Assembly: GCA_040389045.1 (NCBI GenBank)
Contig: JAZKAT010000050.1
Span: forward strand, 1-38,715
Direction of reading: 5' to 3'
Source of the DNA: UBA5158 sp040389045
GTDB taxonomy: Bacteria > Pseudomonadota > Gammaproteobacteria > DSM-16500
DNA length: 38,715 bases
Positions 5,739 through 14,794 of the stretch are shown one piece after another. The translations under genes were made by a program, and so were the position numbers. The notes beneath the pieces are model-generated. The model was not told where the DNA came from. It saw only the letters and a list, made by a program, of their open reading frames with translations, and did no database searches. Numbering within the stretch: position 1 is the first letter of the stretch; the number at the start of each line of letters is the position of its first letter.

Positions 5739-5765
5739 CACAACATGTTCAAAAAAGGTGCTATT

Positions 5766-6074
5766 ATGGCTAAAGCAGATTGCAAGAAATGTCGTGGCAT
5801 GGGCTCCTATTACGGAGCTGGTTGTTTATCATTCCAATGTGAGTGTCAACCATCACCTCTTCATGAGTGGGATATAGCGCCAGACAAAGCAAAAAACTAC
5901 GAAGCGGCTCACAAAGTGAAGCTAATGTCGAACAGTTTGCCAAAAGCAAAATACAAAAATCCCTATGATTTAATTGGTAGTTTCAATAGTAATGAAAAAG
6001 CTATTATTGGAAGACCAGAGCAAATATTAGATGAACAGATGAGTAAATATACTCAAATACAGGATGTTGTTTAA
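5766..6074 (+). CDS. Cys-rich small protein preceding the terminase
   Basis: This 102-residue protein begins with a CKKCRGMGSY..GAGC..FQCEC cluster resembling a DnaJ-type zinc knuckle, followed by a mainly polar region. I prefer the ATG at 5766 because AAAGGTG precedes it. An in-frame ATG at 5745 would coincide with the predicted transcription start and have no leader. It is the first gene of the packaging operon. Role unknown; a chaperone-like or terminase-accessory role is a guess. Confidence 0.68.
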   Translation: MAKADCKKCRGMGSYYGAGCLSFQCECQPSPLHEWDIAPDKAKNYEAAHKVKLMSNSLPKAKYKNPYDLIGSFNSNEKAIIGRPEQILDEQMSKYTQIQDVV

Positions 6075-6090
6075 CTAAGGGTGAGACATA

Positions 6091-6495
6091 ATGCGATACG
6101 GTGTTGGTAATCCTTTGTATGGACCTGAAATATTAGAGAAAATGCAGGGTCTTTATAACGACCCAGACTTTGTTTATTTAACAAAACGAGGCGTGGGAAG
6201 AAAGATTGGAATCTCCCAGAAGACCATGTATGAATGGATTAAAGAGAAGCCTGAATTTAAAGCTGCCGTAGATTTAATACTTGCCGATGTAGAAGATGAA
6301 TTTCAAGAGCTAGTAACTAAGCGCTCTATGTCTGGCGAGAAGATGTCAGCTGCATGGTTGATATATCGCACAGCGAATGTATTCGGATGGCGCAACACTG
6401 TTGAAGCAACTGTGAATTCTCAACAGGTTAGAGATGCGCTAGATGATGAAGTTAAAAAGCAATTAGCAGAAGCGCAAACCACGGACGGCAAATAA
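6091..6495 (+). CDS. terS: Terminase small subunit
   Basis: This 134-residue protein directly precedes the large terminase and has an N-terminal helix-turn-helix (RKIGISQKTMYEWIKEKPEFK) followed by a helical oligomerisation region, the usual terS plan. It would recognise the packaging signal and load DNA onto the large subunit. A GGGTGAG site precedes the start. The assignment rests on the HTH, size and position rather than on strong family residues. Confidence 0.75.
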   Translation: MRYGVGNPLYGPEILEKMQGLYNDPDFVYLTKRGVGRKIGISQKTMYEWIKEKPEFKAAVDLILADVEDEFQELVTKRSMSGEKMSAAWLIYRTANVFGWRNTVEATVNSQQVRDALDDEVKKQLAEAQTTDGK

Positions 6496-6496
6496 T

Positions 6497-8077
6497 GTGG
6501 AGCTATCACAACAACATATAGATAATGTTGCTGAGTTTCGTAAGCCTGGTGGCTTCTTTAAGTTTTGCCAAATCTTCTTCCCAGTATTAACGGGTCGTGA
6601 CTACGTCATTCCAAGGCCCAATAGTCGACGACCCCACGTCTTTGAGATGTGCGAGCAACTAGAATATACATTCTTCAATCCAACCGAGAATCTCGGGATC
6701 TTTATCCCTCCGGGACATTTAAAGACAACGCACTTAATTCTTTATGTCGCGTGGACCATGTCCATTTATCCAGATTGCAATTGGATGTATACGTCATATA
6801 GCAAACAATCTTCATCTACTAACACAGCTTATATCTTAGCGCTCATGCAAAGCCAAAAGTACCAAGATTTGTTCTTAGTAAGAATTGACCCTAAGAAGAA
6901 AGCTCGCGATGACTTTTACACATTGCCGTGCGGAAAGTATGGTGCTGGACGTGTATATGCCGCTGGTTTTGAAGGCACCATCACGGGTGTTAATGCTGGC
7001 ATGCCATTCCTGCAGCGCTTCTCTGGCGGATTACTAATAGATGATATCTATAACGTTGGTGAAGCTAACAGCGCGACAATCGTTGCAAAGACCAAATATA
7101 ACTATGTGAATGTATTGCTACCACGTATTAGAGGCCCTCACGTACCAACGATTTGCATATGTCAAAACACAGGTGACCAATCCTTAATTTGGGACTTTGT
7201 CGAGCAACAAGATATACGTCACTGGCGAGTGGTTAAGATTCCAGCCATGGATGCGGTTGGCAATGCGTTAGCACCTGAGATACGCGACGAAGCATGGCTC
7301 AACAAGATGAAAGAAACTCAGCCATATCTATTCAAGACGCAGTATCAGCAAGAGAAAGTACCGCTAGGTGACCCATTGTTTGAAGCTAAAGATTTCCCGC
7401 AATTGAATGAAACGCCTGAAGTTGTTATGTCATTTATCACTATCGATAGTGCTGAGACCGACAAAACGTACAATGATGCTACAGCGCTAGCTTTGTGGGG
7501 TGTTTACAAGCTAAAGGTTGGTAATCGCGACATTGGCAAGTATGGCATTTACCTACTTAACCTTTGGGAAGAGCGGGTTATGCCAGCCATGCTATTGATG
7601 CGTATCAAAGAGTTTTACGCCCAAGGATGTATGTTTAAAGTTCCACCAACTAAGATGTACATAGAAAAGAAATCAACAGGCGTTACAGCACTCGATATCT
7701 TGCGTGATTTGCCTGGCATTGAAGTGATGGGTATAGACCATAACTCGGCAAGCGGCAGTAAAGCTGATAGATTTATCGAAATGCAACAATGGGTCAAGCA
7801 AGGATTGGTCGCCATTCCTGAATATGCTAGACATACGAAGCTATTTATTGACCACATGATTAGCATTAACCCTGGCATGACGCATAAGCATGATGATATC
7901 TGCGATGCTACCCAGATGGCATGTGACGTTATGTACAAATCCAAGATTGCTGTGGCCACATTGGGTGATGGCGACAAATACGATTCTATTATTGCGCATA
8001 TTGCTGCGCGCTCTGGTGCTCTTAACGAAATACACGGCTTTTCTGCCGAGGACGAAATAGGATTTTACAAACAATGA
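6497..8077 (+). CDS. terL: Terminase large subunit
   Basis: This 526-residue packaging motor has a Walker-A-like loop PPGHLKTT at about 71-78 and a Walker B GGLLIDD at about 177-183. A C-terminal RNase-H-like nuclease shows acidic motifs FITIDSAETD (about 315-325) and DDICDAT (about 480). It cuts concatemeric DNA and drives it into the prohead through the portal. It starts at GTG one base after the terS stop and overlaps the portal start by 4 nt (ATGA). Confidence 0.93.
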   Translation: MELSQQHIDNVAEFRKPGGFFKFCQIFFPVLTGRDYVIPRPNSRRPHVFEMCEQLEYTFFNPTENLGIFIPPGHLKTTHLILYVAWTMSIYPDCNWMYTSYSKQSSSTNTAYILALMQSQKYQDLFLVRIDPKKKARDDFYTLPCGKYGAGRVYAAGFEGTITGVNAGMPFLQRFSGGLLIDDIYNVGEANSATIVAKTKYNYVNVLLPRIRGPHVPTICICQNTGDQSLIWDFVEQQDIRHWRVVKIPAMDAVGNALAPEIRDEAWLNKMKETQPYLFKTQYQQEKVPLGDPLFEAKDFPQLNETPEVVMSFITIDSAETDKTYNDATALALWGVYKLKVGNRDIGKYGIYLLNLWEERVMPAMLLMRIKEFYAQGCMFKVPPTKMYIEKKSTGVTALDILRDLPGIEVMGIDHNSASGSKADRFIEMQQWVKQGLVAIPEYARHTKLFIDHMISINPGMTHKHDDICDATQMACDVMYKSKIAVATLGDGDKYDSIIAHIAARSGALNEIHGFSAEDEIGFYKQ

Positions 8078-10281
8078 AAGCGGTTAAACAAACAGATAAA
8101 CTTGTTGAGTTAGTTGTTCAGGCTAAGAATCACGAGAAAGATTGGGATAGTTATTGGCATCCTAACGTCGAGAATTTCGTAAGTGACACCGCATTTATTC
8201 ATGTGAGCACTAATACGCCAAATGATTTGAAGATGCTTAAAGTTAATAAGCAGCCGCAAATTCAGTTCAACATTACAAAGCCTTATGTTGAGCGTGAAAA
8301 CTCTAAGTTCTTGGAGATGCAGCCATCATTTACATTCAATATCAGGCACGGATTTCCTGTTACGCCTAAGAATATTGCGCTATCGAATGCTTTGCGCCTT
8401 TACTTTGGAGCGACATATCGCCCACAAGACAATGATTATGCGCTGGCTAAAGGTAGAAAAGATTGCACTAACGGTGGATTTAGTGGATTTTTTATCTATC
8501 CAGACTATATTAATGATTATACGACCCATCAAAAAGTTTGCTTTAAGAAAGTAGATAACGTTTTGCAGATGGGCTTTGACCCTATGGCAAAGGAAATGAC
8601 CAAATGCGATGGTGACTTTGCATTTTACCGTGAATATCCAACGCTTGCCGAGATTAAGCGCCACTACGGCGCTAAAGCTGCTGAGGCCGCATCAACTAGA
8701 GCATCTCGCAATGCTAGCGGCTACCCGCGCAACATCGATTCTGATGAGACAGTGCGTTGCACTTATTACTATTACAAAGAATGGTACAAGACCAGGATTG
8801 TAAAGCTATCTACTGGTCAGCACATGGCTGAGAAGCTTGCTAAAGAAGTTATCAAAGCGTGGAAGCCTGGACGCATGGCCATTAAGCCTGAAATTATTGA
8901 GGCTCGGGAAGTTGATAGATATAGGATTTGCAAGCTTGTTTATGCTTACAATGGATATGTACTAGAGCATGATACTGATACAGTCTATAACGAATTGCCA
9001 TTAGTCTATGTGGATGGTCAATCAGAGCTTATAGCGTCTGATACGACTGGTACCACGATGCGTCAAATGACGGCAAGTTTGATTAAGCATGCGATTGACA
9101 TTCAACGCACCAAGAATGCTATGGGTCAATCGATTGTAATGGCGGCTCAGAACATTGGCGTAACTAAATGGTCAGTGTCATTACAGGCATTGCCACAAGA
9201 AACGGCTATGCAAAAAGGGTTCTTCGACCCTGATACGACACGTGCAGTATTGTGGAATGAGTACGATCCAAAAAATACAATGAATCGCACCACCCCACCA
9301 CGGGAAGTGTCATTCTCTGGCGCAACGCCTGAACAGTTCCAGATGTTTACTTACATGGACCAACTGTTTCAATCGTCGATGGCGACATACGACCCATCAG
9401 CACCTGGCATGGCTAACAACAATATGTCTGGTAAGGCAATTTATGCAGGTGATGCACAAGCGCAAATGGTATCTCAACCAGGGATGCTTGGCATGACAGC
9501 CGCTATGGCGCAGCTCGCTAAGATTGAATTACATATGATGACGCAACTTATTAAAGATGAACGTCAAATACCACAAACAACCAATGGTACTGACATTGAT
9601 TACATTTGGGTAAATAAGCTTGAAGAAGATGGCATATCGCTAGACTTTGACTCTGATATGTTCTCAATTGAAGTAAGCCCTGGTGTTAGCACATCACTTC
9701 AGAAGGCGCAAACGCTTGAGTCTATTGTGTCAACAGCTAAGGTTCTGCCAACATTTGCACAGTTCTGTAATGACCCCAAAACTATACCGCATATTTTAGG
9801 CTTATTACCTGGTGGCGATTTGGATGTGTTTAGATTGCAATACAATGAATGGTTAAAGAAGCAAGAGCAACAACCACCGCAACCTAATCCACAGCAAATA
9901 CAAGACCAATTGGCTCAGCAAAAGCTTGCATTGCAAGGCAAAGAGCTTGATTTCAAGGTTGTGCAAGCGCTTGGACAGAACATGCTTAAGAAGCGTGACC
10001 AAGATATTCAGGTTGGTACAGCAATACTTAATGCCGAGGTTGCGCAAGCTAAGAACACGGCAAATATCATCACGGCTATTGCTAAGGTTGACGAAGGCGC
10101 AACAGAAATGGAGCTCAAGCAAGAGCGCGTCGATGCTGAGAATACACGCTCAGGTGAGCAAGCATTGTTAGAAATGGATGAGCATGCTATGAAGCGTGAA
10201 AAACACGAGATGGATAAGCAATCTCATGCTAAAATGATGAGTGAGTTGCCTAAGCAATCTGGAGAAAGTGAAAGTGCTTAA
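8074..10281 (+). CDS. Portal protein (P22-type, large)
   Basis: At 735 residues this matches the unusually large P22-type portals (about 725) rather than the 400-550 residues of many other phages. It directly follows terL. It forms the dodecameric ring that admits DNA and attaches the short tail. The C-terminal 150 residues are Gln-rich and strongly helical (QQPPQPNPQQIQDQLAQQ, then a long coiled coil), as expected of a portal barrel that extends into the capsid. The family assignment is by size, order and general pattern. Confidence 0.88.
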   Translation: MKAVKQTDKLVELVVQAKNHEKDWDSYWHPNVENFVSDTAFIHVSTNTPNDLKMLKVNKQPQIQFNITKPYVERENSKFLEMQPSFTFNIRHGFPVTPKNIALSNALRLYFGATYRPQDNDYALAKGRKDCTNGGFSGFFIYPDYINDYTTHQKVCFKKVDNVLQMGFDPMAKEMTKCDGDFAFYREYPTLAEIKRHYGAKAAEAASTRASRNASGYPRNIDSDETVRCTYYYYKEWYKTRIVKLSTGQHMAEKLAKEVIKAWKPGRMAIKPEIIEAREVDRYRICKLVYAYNGYVLEHDTDTVYNELPLVYVDGQSELIASDTTGTTMRQMTASLIKHAIDIQRTKNAMGQSIVMAAQNIGVTKWSVSLQALPQETAMQKGFFDPDTTRAVLWNEYDPKNTMNRTTPPREVSFSGATPEQFQMFTYMDQLFQSSMATYDPSAPGMANNNMSGKAIYAGDAQAQMVSQPGMLGMTAAMAQLAKIELHMMTQLIKDERQIPQTTNGTDIDYIWVNKLEEDGISLDFDSDMFSIEVSPGVSTSLQKAQTLESIVSTAKVLPTFAQFCNDPKTIPHILGLLPGGDLDVFRLQYNEWLKKQEQQPPQPNPQQIQDQLAQQKLALQGKELDFKVVQALGQNMLKKRDQDIQVGTAILNAEVAQAKNTANIITAIAKVDEGATEMELKQERVDAENTRSGEQALLEMDEHAMKREKHEMDKQSHAKMMSELPKQSGESESA

Positions 10282-10492
10282 CTGGCTAAAAAGGATATGG
10301 AAAAGTATCGCCGAAGCTAATAAGCTCGTTAGCCTCGAAGAGAGAATCATGCAGCTTAAGAAGGAATTTCCTGAGAAGACCGAAGATGATTTGCTTGATA
10401 TAATCGAGGATGAGAATAAAGATAATCCGATGGCTTTATGTTTAATGAATGCCTTGAGAGCAAAGACCAGGGAGACAAAAGATGACATCTAA
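10274..10492 (+). CDS. Small protein after portal, 72 residues
   Basis: I start at the GTG at 10274, 9 nt after GGAG and overlapping the portal stop by 8 nt. The N-terminus LNWLKRIWKSI is an amphipathic, membrane-interactive-looking helix; the rest is acidic and helical (EEFPEKTEDDLLDIIEDE type). Gene order places it among head genes, but no family is recognised. Confidence 0.65.
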   Translation: MLNWLKRIWKSIAEANKLVSLEERIMQLKKEFPEKTEDDLLDIIEDENKDNPMALCLMNALRAKTRETKDDI

Positions 10493-10667
10493 AGATACCA
10501 AGCCTGAGTTGATATCTACATTACCCAAGTCAAAAATTATCATTGATGATATAAGTGGTGGGCCATGGGTTATAACACATAAAGGAATGGTGAGATATTC
10601 TGAAATGCTTGAAAATCGCGAATCTAAATTCAAGGTTAGCAATTTTAAAATGACCATAGAGAATTAA
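10482..10667 (+). CDS. Small hypothetical head-region protein, 61 residues
   Basis: The start has GGGAGAC upstream and overlaps the previous gene by 11 nt. A mixed beta-like sequence (KIIIDDISGGPWVITHKGMV) suggests a small globular protein. No family is recognised. Confidence 0.66.
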   Translation: MTSKDTKPELISTLPKSKIIIDDISGGPWVITHKGMVRYSEMLENRESKFKVSNFKMTIEN

Positions 10668-10668
10668 C

Positions 10669-10941
10669 ATGCAAAACGCAAATGACATACTAGAGTTTCC
10701 ACCATTAGACTTTGAGCTTAAAAAATCACCGGCATGGCAATCATTTGATGGCCCCAGCGCCGAAGTGCCATGGCCATATGCAACATCTAAGCCGCCGTTA
10801 TTAGAGCCGCCAACTTATAGCGATTTACGCCAACCAAAGCCCCATGTGCCATCGGGTGGATGGGCTGCATTCTTTCAGGAGCAAGTCGACAGAGTTACAA
10901 GTGATTCAATTAAACCAGTTAAGGAGTTTCAGCATGGCTAA
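10669..10941 (+). CDS. Pro-rich small protein, 90 residues
   Basis: It follows the preceding stop by one base. The composition is rich in Pro, Ser and aromatic residues (EFPPLDFELKK, EVPWPYATSKPPLLEPP), suggesting an extended, disordered protein, as some minor head or scaffold-associated proteins are. Its end overlaps the next gene by 8 nt. Confidence 0.65.
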   Translation: MQNANDILEFPPLDFELKKSPAWQSFDGPSAEVPWPYATSKPPLLEPPTYSDLRQPKPHVPSGGWAAFFQEQVDRVTSDSIKPVKEFQHG

Positions 10942-11155
10942 GTTAAAAGCGGCTGACCGCAAGAAGATGCCAAAGTCAAAGTTTGCAGTGCCAGAAACTA
11001 AAGATTTTCCATTGAATGATGCCACACATCAACGTATGGCTATTAGTGGTGCCACCAGGTCTTACAATGCTGGCAACATTGGTAAGGCTAAAGAAAATAT
11101 GATTAAAGCCAAGGCTCGCAAGAAGCTTGGCATAAGCAAGGGCAAGAAGAAATGA
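10934..11155 (+). CDS. Small basic head-region protein (KxxKSxFAxP motif)
   Basis: The ATG at 10934 is preceded by AAGGAG. This 73-residue, Lys-rich protein begins MAKLKAADRKKMPKSKFAVP, a pattern recurrent in small phage proteins of the DUF6582 kind (recalled, not searched). It ends in a basic tail (GISKGKKK). It may bind DNA or be a minor virion component. A frame open further upstream belongs to the shadow of the preceding gene. Confidence 0.7.
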   Translation: MAKLKAADRKKMPKSKFAVPETKDFPLNDATHQRMAISGATRSYNAGNIGKAKENMIKAKARKKLGISKGKKK

Positions 11156-11334
11156 CCCTAGACCAAATCAAAGCCAGACTAGTCGAGATGGATATTCACG
11201 AAGACCTGCCCGTCATTCATGCAGGAAACGTTGGTAATAAAGGATCACTTACCTACAGCATCGATAAAGACGGCAATCTTATCATGACAGAAACCGATGA
11301 TGATGGCTTCGTGGTTAGCAAACAATTCGATTGA
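11152..11334 (+). CDS. Small hypothetical protein, 60 residues
   Basis: It starts in an ATGA overlap with the preceding gene. An N-terminal helix (LDQIKARLVEMDI) is followed by beta-like segments (SLTYSIDKDGNLIMTETDDDG). No family is recognised. Confidence 0.65.
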   Translation: MTLDQIKARLVEMDIHEDLPVIHAGNVGNKGSLTYSIDKDGNLIMTETDDDGFVVSKQFD

Positions 11335-11344
11335 GGAAGAAACA

Positions 11345-11539
11345 ATGCTGTCAACGTGGATTTTAATAGGCTACATGATTTACGAAGACTCCACCGCGGG
11401 TGGAAATAAACTTATTTCAGCCACGCCTATTAATATCTCCGGGTTTTCATCCCTACAGAATTGCCAAGACGCCTATCGCGAGCTTGGGGCGGCTATCCCG
11501 CAAGTATCAAAAAATGCGACATGTATAGAAGTTAAGTAA
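11345..11539 (+). CDS. Small secreted-like protein, 64 residues
   Basis: The ATG at 11345 has GAGGAAG before it. The N-terminus (MLSTWILIGYMIY) is hydrophobic, and two Cys residues follow (NCQDAY, ATCIEV), suggesting an exported or membrane-tethered protein with a possible disulphide. It is the last gene before the scaffold promoter region. Role unknown. Confidence 0.63.
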   Translation: MLSTWILIGYMIYEDSTAGGNKLISATPINISGFSSLQNCQDAYRELGAAIPQVSKNATCIEVK

Positions 11540-11542
11540 AGA

Positions 11543-11582
11543 AATCGACTAAAACCTTTACTTAGCCGATTCGTTAGTAAAG
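11543..11582 (+). terminator. Hairpin at the end of the packaging operon
   Basis: Two alternative hairpins overlap: AATCGaCTAA with TTAGcCGATT (one mismatch) at 11543..11571, and CTTTACT with AGTAAAG at 11556..11582. They lie a few bases after the last small gene. No long T-run follows, so termination may be partial. Confidence 0.4.
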
Positions 11583-11742
11583 ATATCTTAACTTAACAAC
11601 AATTGCTTGACTGAAAACCAACAATTACCATCAATATGTAACGATGTCACGCCGCCATTGACTTCATTGTTTGACCGTTGTTTGATTCTAATTACCAAAA
11701 TGTCCAAAAAACATTAACTTTTAAGAAAAACACACTAAAAAC
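11583..11742. other. AT-rich intergenic stretch
   Basis: This part of the 370-base gap before the scaffold gene holds no plausible coding frame. It is AT-rich with several TTGAC/TTGTT motifs but no second convincing promoter. It may contribute to strand opening next to the DnaA boxes at 11772..11791. Confidence 0.4.
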
Positions 11743-11791
11743 TTGACTTTTACAAAAAAACGTATATATACTTATCCACAGGTTATACACA
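11743..11791 (+). promoter_or_regulatory. Scaffold/coat promoter with two DnaA boxes
   Basis: -35 TTGACT (11743..11748), 18-bp spacer and -10 TATACT (11767..11772) are followed at once by a perfect DnaA box TTATCCACA (11772..11780) and a second, TTATACACA (11783..11791), which fits TTATNCACA. The first box overlaps the -10, so DnaA could repress this promoter, or the site could serve replication. Confidence 0.65.
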
Positions 11792-11909
11792 GACCTTAAC
11801 TGTGGTTAGTTTCTGGGGTCTAGTAAAAAATCCTAGCGTAACGCATACGTAAAAGCGGTCAACAATTAATCAGTTGAAACGGTCACGCGGCAATAATAGT
11901 GAGGTTTAC

Positions 11910-12647
11910 ATGACAGAAGAAGCGGAAGAGTTGCTAGGTACTGGCGATTTGCCCCCTCAAACTGTAGAGCCGGTTGAAGATTCAAACCATGAATCGGCGA
12001 TTCGGAAACCAAATTTTGCGGTCGCGAAGCAAAAAGCAAAACTTCAAGGGCGTAAAGAAATGGCAGATGAATTAGCTGGTTTTCAGGAACAATTACTTGC
12101 GGCCATGGAGTCTCGGCTTGATGCGAAATTAGCAAACCTTGCAGGTGTTAATCAAGCAACCAATCCAGCCATGCCACTAGATGAAGAAACTATTCTACAA
12201 CGCGTAGAACAGCGTATTTATCAACGTAATTTTGATGCTGCGGTGACTAGTGCTAGAAGTGAGTATGAATCACTATTAGCGAAAGCTGTTGCTAGCAATC
12301 CTGACATTAAAGATGGTTTAGATATCGTTGAATGGTCTTCTATGGATTTGGTTGCGGCAAATATAGTTAAATCTGGTATCGACAATCCCGAAGATGTTAT
12401 TGCAGCATTGATAGATGACCCAGCTTCAATTGATACCTTAATGGCATCGATGGCAGCTAATCATAAGCGTGGCGTAGCCGCACTTAAGAAGTACAGTAAA
12501 GATTTATCTAAAGCGAATACAACAACCTCTCGGGCTCGTAGTAGCAATATCCCAGCTCCCTCTGGACACGTTAGATCTAATCCAGGCGGTGCCCATCAAG
12601 ACGATGATTCCTGGGATGACTTGGCGAACGACCCTACACTTCGCTAG
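11910..12647 (+). CDS. Scaffold-like protein
   Basis: This 245-residue protein lies directly before the coat gene, the scaffold position in P22-like phages. It is highly charged and mostly helical, with an acidic N-terminus (TEEAEELL), a central coiled-coil-like region, and a disordered Ser/Asn/Pro C-terminus ending in an acidic Asp/Trp patch (QDDDSWDDLAND). GAGG precedes the ATG at 11910; the frame is open further upstream but lacks a site. Scaffold is inferred from position and character. Confidence 0.7.
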   Translation: MTEEAEELLGTGDLPPQTVEPVEDSNHESAIRKPNFAVAKQKAKLQGRKEMADELAGFQEQLLAAMESRLDAKLANLAGVNQATNPAMPLDEETILQRVEQRIYQRNFDAAVTSARSEYESLLAKAVASNPDIKDGLDIVEWSSMDLVAANIVKSGIDNPEDVIAALIDDPASIDTLMASMAANHKRGVAALKKYSKDLSKANTTTSRARSSNIPAPSGHVRSNPGGAHQDDDSWDDLANDPTLR

Positions 12648-12699
12648 TTAACCAGAACACGTCAGCACCGTAAATTTAACAATTTTCGGAGCTTATGAC

Positions 12700-13956
12700 A
12701 TGGTCTCATCCGTTAACCAAGTCGTCAACGTAGTCAGTCTTAATCGTTCTATGTTGATGAAATTGGTGAATAACTGCGTAGCAGTGAACACCGCCAATAA
12801 GAAATTTGACAACGTCATGACCATTCCAGGTCAAAACGGTCAGTATGGTAGAACAATGCAGTACACCGTACCACCAGATGCCGTTGTCCAATATAGTCTA
12901 AATGTTCAGTTTACCGACACTAACTTCCCAACCCGTACAATCTCTGTTAATCGTTACCGCTCTGCGGGCTATGCGTTTGACATGGACCAATACCAATTCA
13001 ACACCAGAACTTTCATGGATGACTACGGTTCAGCTCATGCTGTAGCGTTAGGCCAATCCGTGGAATCTGACATCTTAACCGTAGCTGTTAAGAACTGTTA
13101 CCGTTACTTCGGTGATGGCATTCAATCGATTGCTTCATTCCAACAAATGTCGTTAGCGACCACAATCATGCGCGAACCTGGGGACGCAGGCGACAACATC
13201 GCTTACATTTCTCACGTTATGGATAGCCAAATGACGGCGTCCGGCATGAACTTGTTCCGTCCAGTAACAAATGACCAGATGGGTAAAAAGTGGACTGTTG
13301 GTGATTACCAAGAGGTTACTTATTACAAATCTAGCCGTTTGCCAATCCTCTACGCTGGTACCGTTGGTAATGCACAAACTGTATTGACCGTAGTTACTGC
13401 AACTCCAGATGCTGATGGTTTTGTTCGCACAATCACTTTCTCTGGCGCAACCGCTAATGATACTGATGCAATCCATCAATATGACAAAGCAACCTTCCTA
13501 GATAACATTGGTGTTTTACCAAACATCCGCGGAATGGCTAAGTACGACCCCGTACCAGTTGATAGTCCTGTACAGTTCATGGCAACTGCCGCAGCTGGCG
13601 CTGATGGTTCTGGTAATGTAGTTGTTACGATTGAGCCTGGCTTAAAAGCAGCTGCTGGTCTTGGTCAAAACATTAGCAGCCCAATCTTGGTTGGTATGCA
13701 AGTTAAGTTCTTACCAACATGTCGCTTAGGCTTCATGACTATGGGTAAAGCGCTTTACTTAGTAAACCCACCACTACCTAACCAACGTCCATATGACACC
13801 AACTTCGTTCGCGAACCAATCACTGGTATTGGCATGCAAACGGTTACTGGTGCTGTATTCAACTCTGGTGACTTGGGTAATATCCACCGTATATGGTACG
13901 GATATGATTTGGTTCCACAATATGGTTTTGCATTAGCAATTCCGTTTAGCCGTTAA
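12700..13956 (+). CDS. Major capsid (coat) protein, P22-like
   Basis: This 418-residue protein is close in length to the P22 coat (430) and sits between scaffold and gp4-like genes. The stretch GYAFDMDQYQFN, then a helical region (VALGQSVESDILTVAVKNCY), then beta-rich segments ending with PYDTNFVREPI, fits an HK97-fold coat with an inserted domain. CGGAG lies upstream of the ATG. The usage of frequent synonymous codons looks smoother than in the small early genes, as for an abundant protein. Confidence 0.85.
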   Translation: MVSSVNQVVNVVSLNRSMLMKLVNNCVAVNTANKKFDNVMTIPGQNGQYGRTMQYTVPPDAVVQYSLNVQFTDTNFPTRTISVNRYRSAGYAFDMDQYQFNTRTFMDDYGSAHAVALGQSVESDILTVAVKNCYRYFGDGIQSIASFQQMSLATTIMREPGDAGDNIAYISHVMDSQMTASGMNLFRPVTNDQMGKKWTVGDYQEVTYYKSSRLPILYAGTVGNAQTVLTVVTATPDADGFVRTITFSGATANDTDAIHQYDKATFLDNIGVLPNIRGMAKYDPVPVDSPVQFMATAAAGADGSGNVVVTIEPGLKAAAGLGQNISSPILVGMQVKFLPTCRLGFMTMGKALYLVNPPLPNQRPYDTNFVREPITGIGMQTVTGAVFNSGDLGNIHRIWYGYDLVPQYGFALAIPFSR

Positions 13957-13966
13957 GGAGCTTTAA

Positions 13967-14776
13967 ATGACTGCGACTTCCGTACCTATTTTTGCACCTA
14001 ACTTGGTGCCAACGCTTAGCGGACTTTTGCCAACAGTTACGGGTGATGCAACCATCACCTTAACCGCTGGTACTTGCACCGACTCTAGCGCACATAACTA
14101 CATCTTTAGTGCAAGCACTATAACCATCGACGCCGCAATTGCAGGCGCTGGTGGTTTAGATACTGGCACTTTAGCGGCTAGCACTTTGTATGCAATTTTA
14201 GTGATTGATTCGTCAATTGCTTTGGCGCAAGGGCTGTCTAACAGCGCTGGCGTTGTAAATGGCATGTTGACATTGGCAAGCACTGAAACGACTCCAACAT
14301 TACCAACTAAAGTCATCAATGGCACATTATATGGCTATGATGAATTTCGCGTAGTTGGGTATGTATTAACCGACGGTTCGGCAGATTTCTTGCCAGGCGT
14401 TTGGAGTGGCACCGGCATTGAGCGTGAATTTTTATTTGCTGACCAATTAGCCGTGTTGGCTGGTGGAACACAAACATCATTCACGACTGTGGATATCGAT
14501 AATGCTGTTCCTCGTCAAATCATTCCTGACGGCGCACGCGTTGGACTTAACTATGCATTTACTGCCACGACTGACAGTGACACATTTGCATTGTTGACCT
14601 ACGGCATTACCTCAACGAACGGTATGGAAATATTCTCAGGTCCGGAAGCTTCTGCAGTTGCTCAAGCCGTTGCCTGGATTCCTACTGGCTTGAATAGTGG
14701 TGTTCCCGCCATTCAGTACAAGGTATCTGCCGGCTCGCTCGGACTTAATGTTTTTGGTTACAGGGTTTCTCTATAA
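13967..14776 (+). CDS. Putative virion decoration/head-fibre protein
   Basis: This 269-residue protein is rich in Thr, Ser, Ala and Gly and beta-structured, and follows the coat gene by 10 bases. It includes AGGLDTGTLAASTLYAI, a motif common in phage fibre and decoration domains. It probably decorates the capsid, but a small fibre is possible. AAGGAG precedes the start. Confidence 0.6.
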   Translation: MTATSVPIFAPNLVPTLSGLLPTVTGDATITLTAGTCTDSSAHNYIFSASTITIDAAIAGAGGLDTGTLAASTLYAILVIDSSIALAQGLSNSAGVVNGMLTLASTETTPTLPTKVINGTLYGYDEFRVVGYVLTDGSADFLPGVWSGTGIEREFLFADQLAVLAGGTQTSFTTVDIDNAVPRQIIPDGARVGLNYAFTATTDSDTFALLTYGITSTNGMEIFSGPEASAVAQAVAWIPTGLNSGVPAIQYKVSAGSLGLNVFGYRVSL

Positions 14777-14794
14777 CCCTTCTAGGGGACTGTT

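Noticed and set aside
7615..8074. Minus-strand frames inside the large terminase gene
   Set aside because: They are shadows of the conserved nuclease part of terL and lack start signals.
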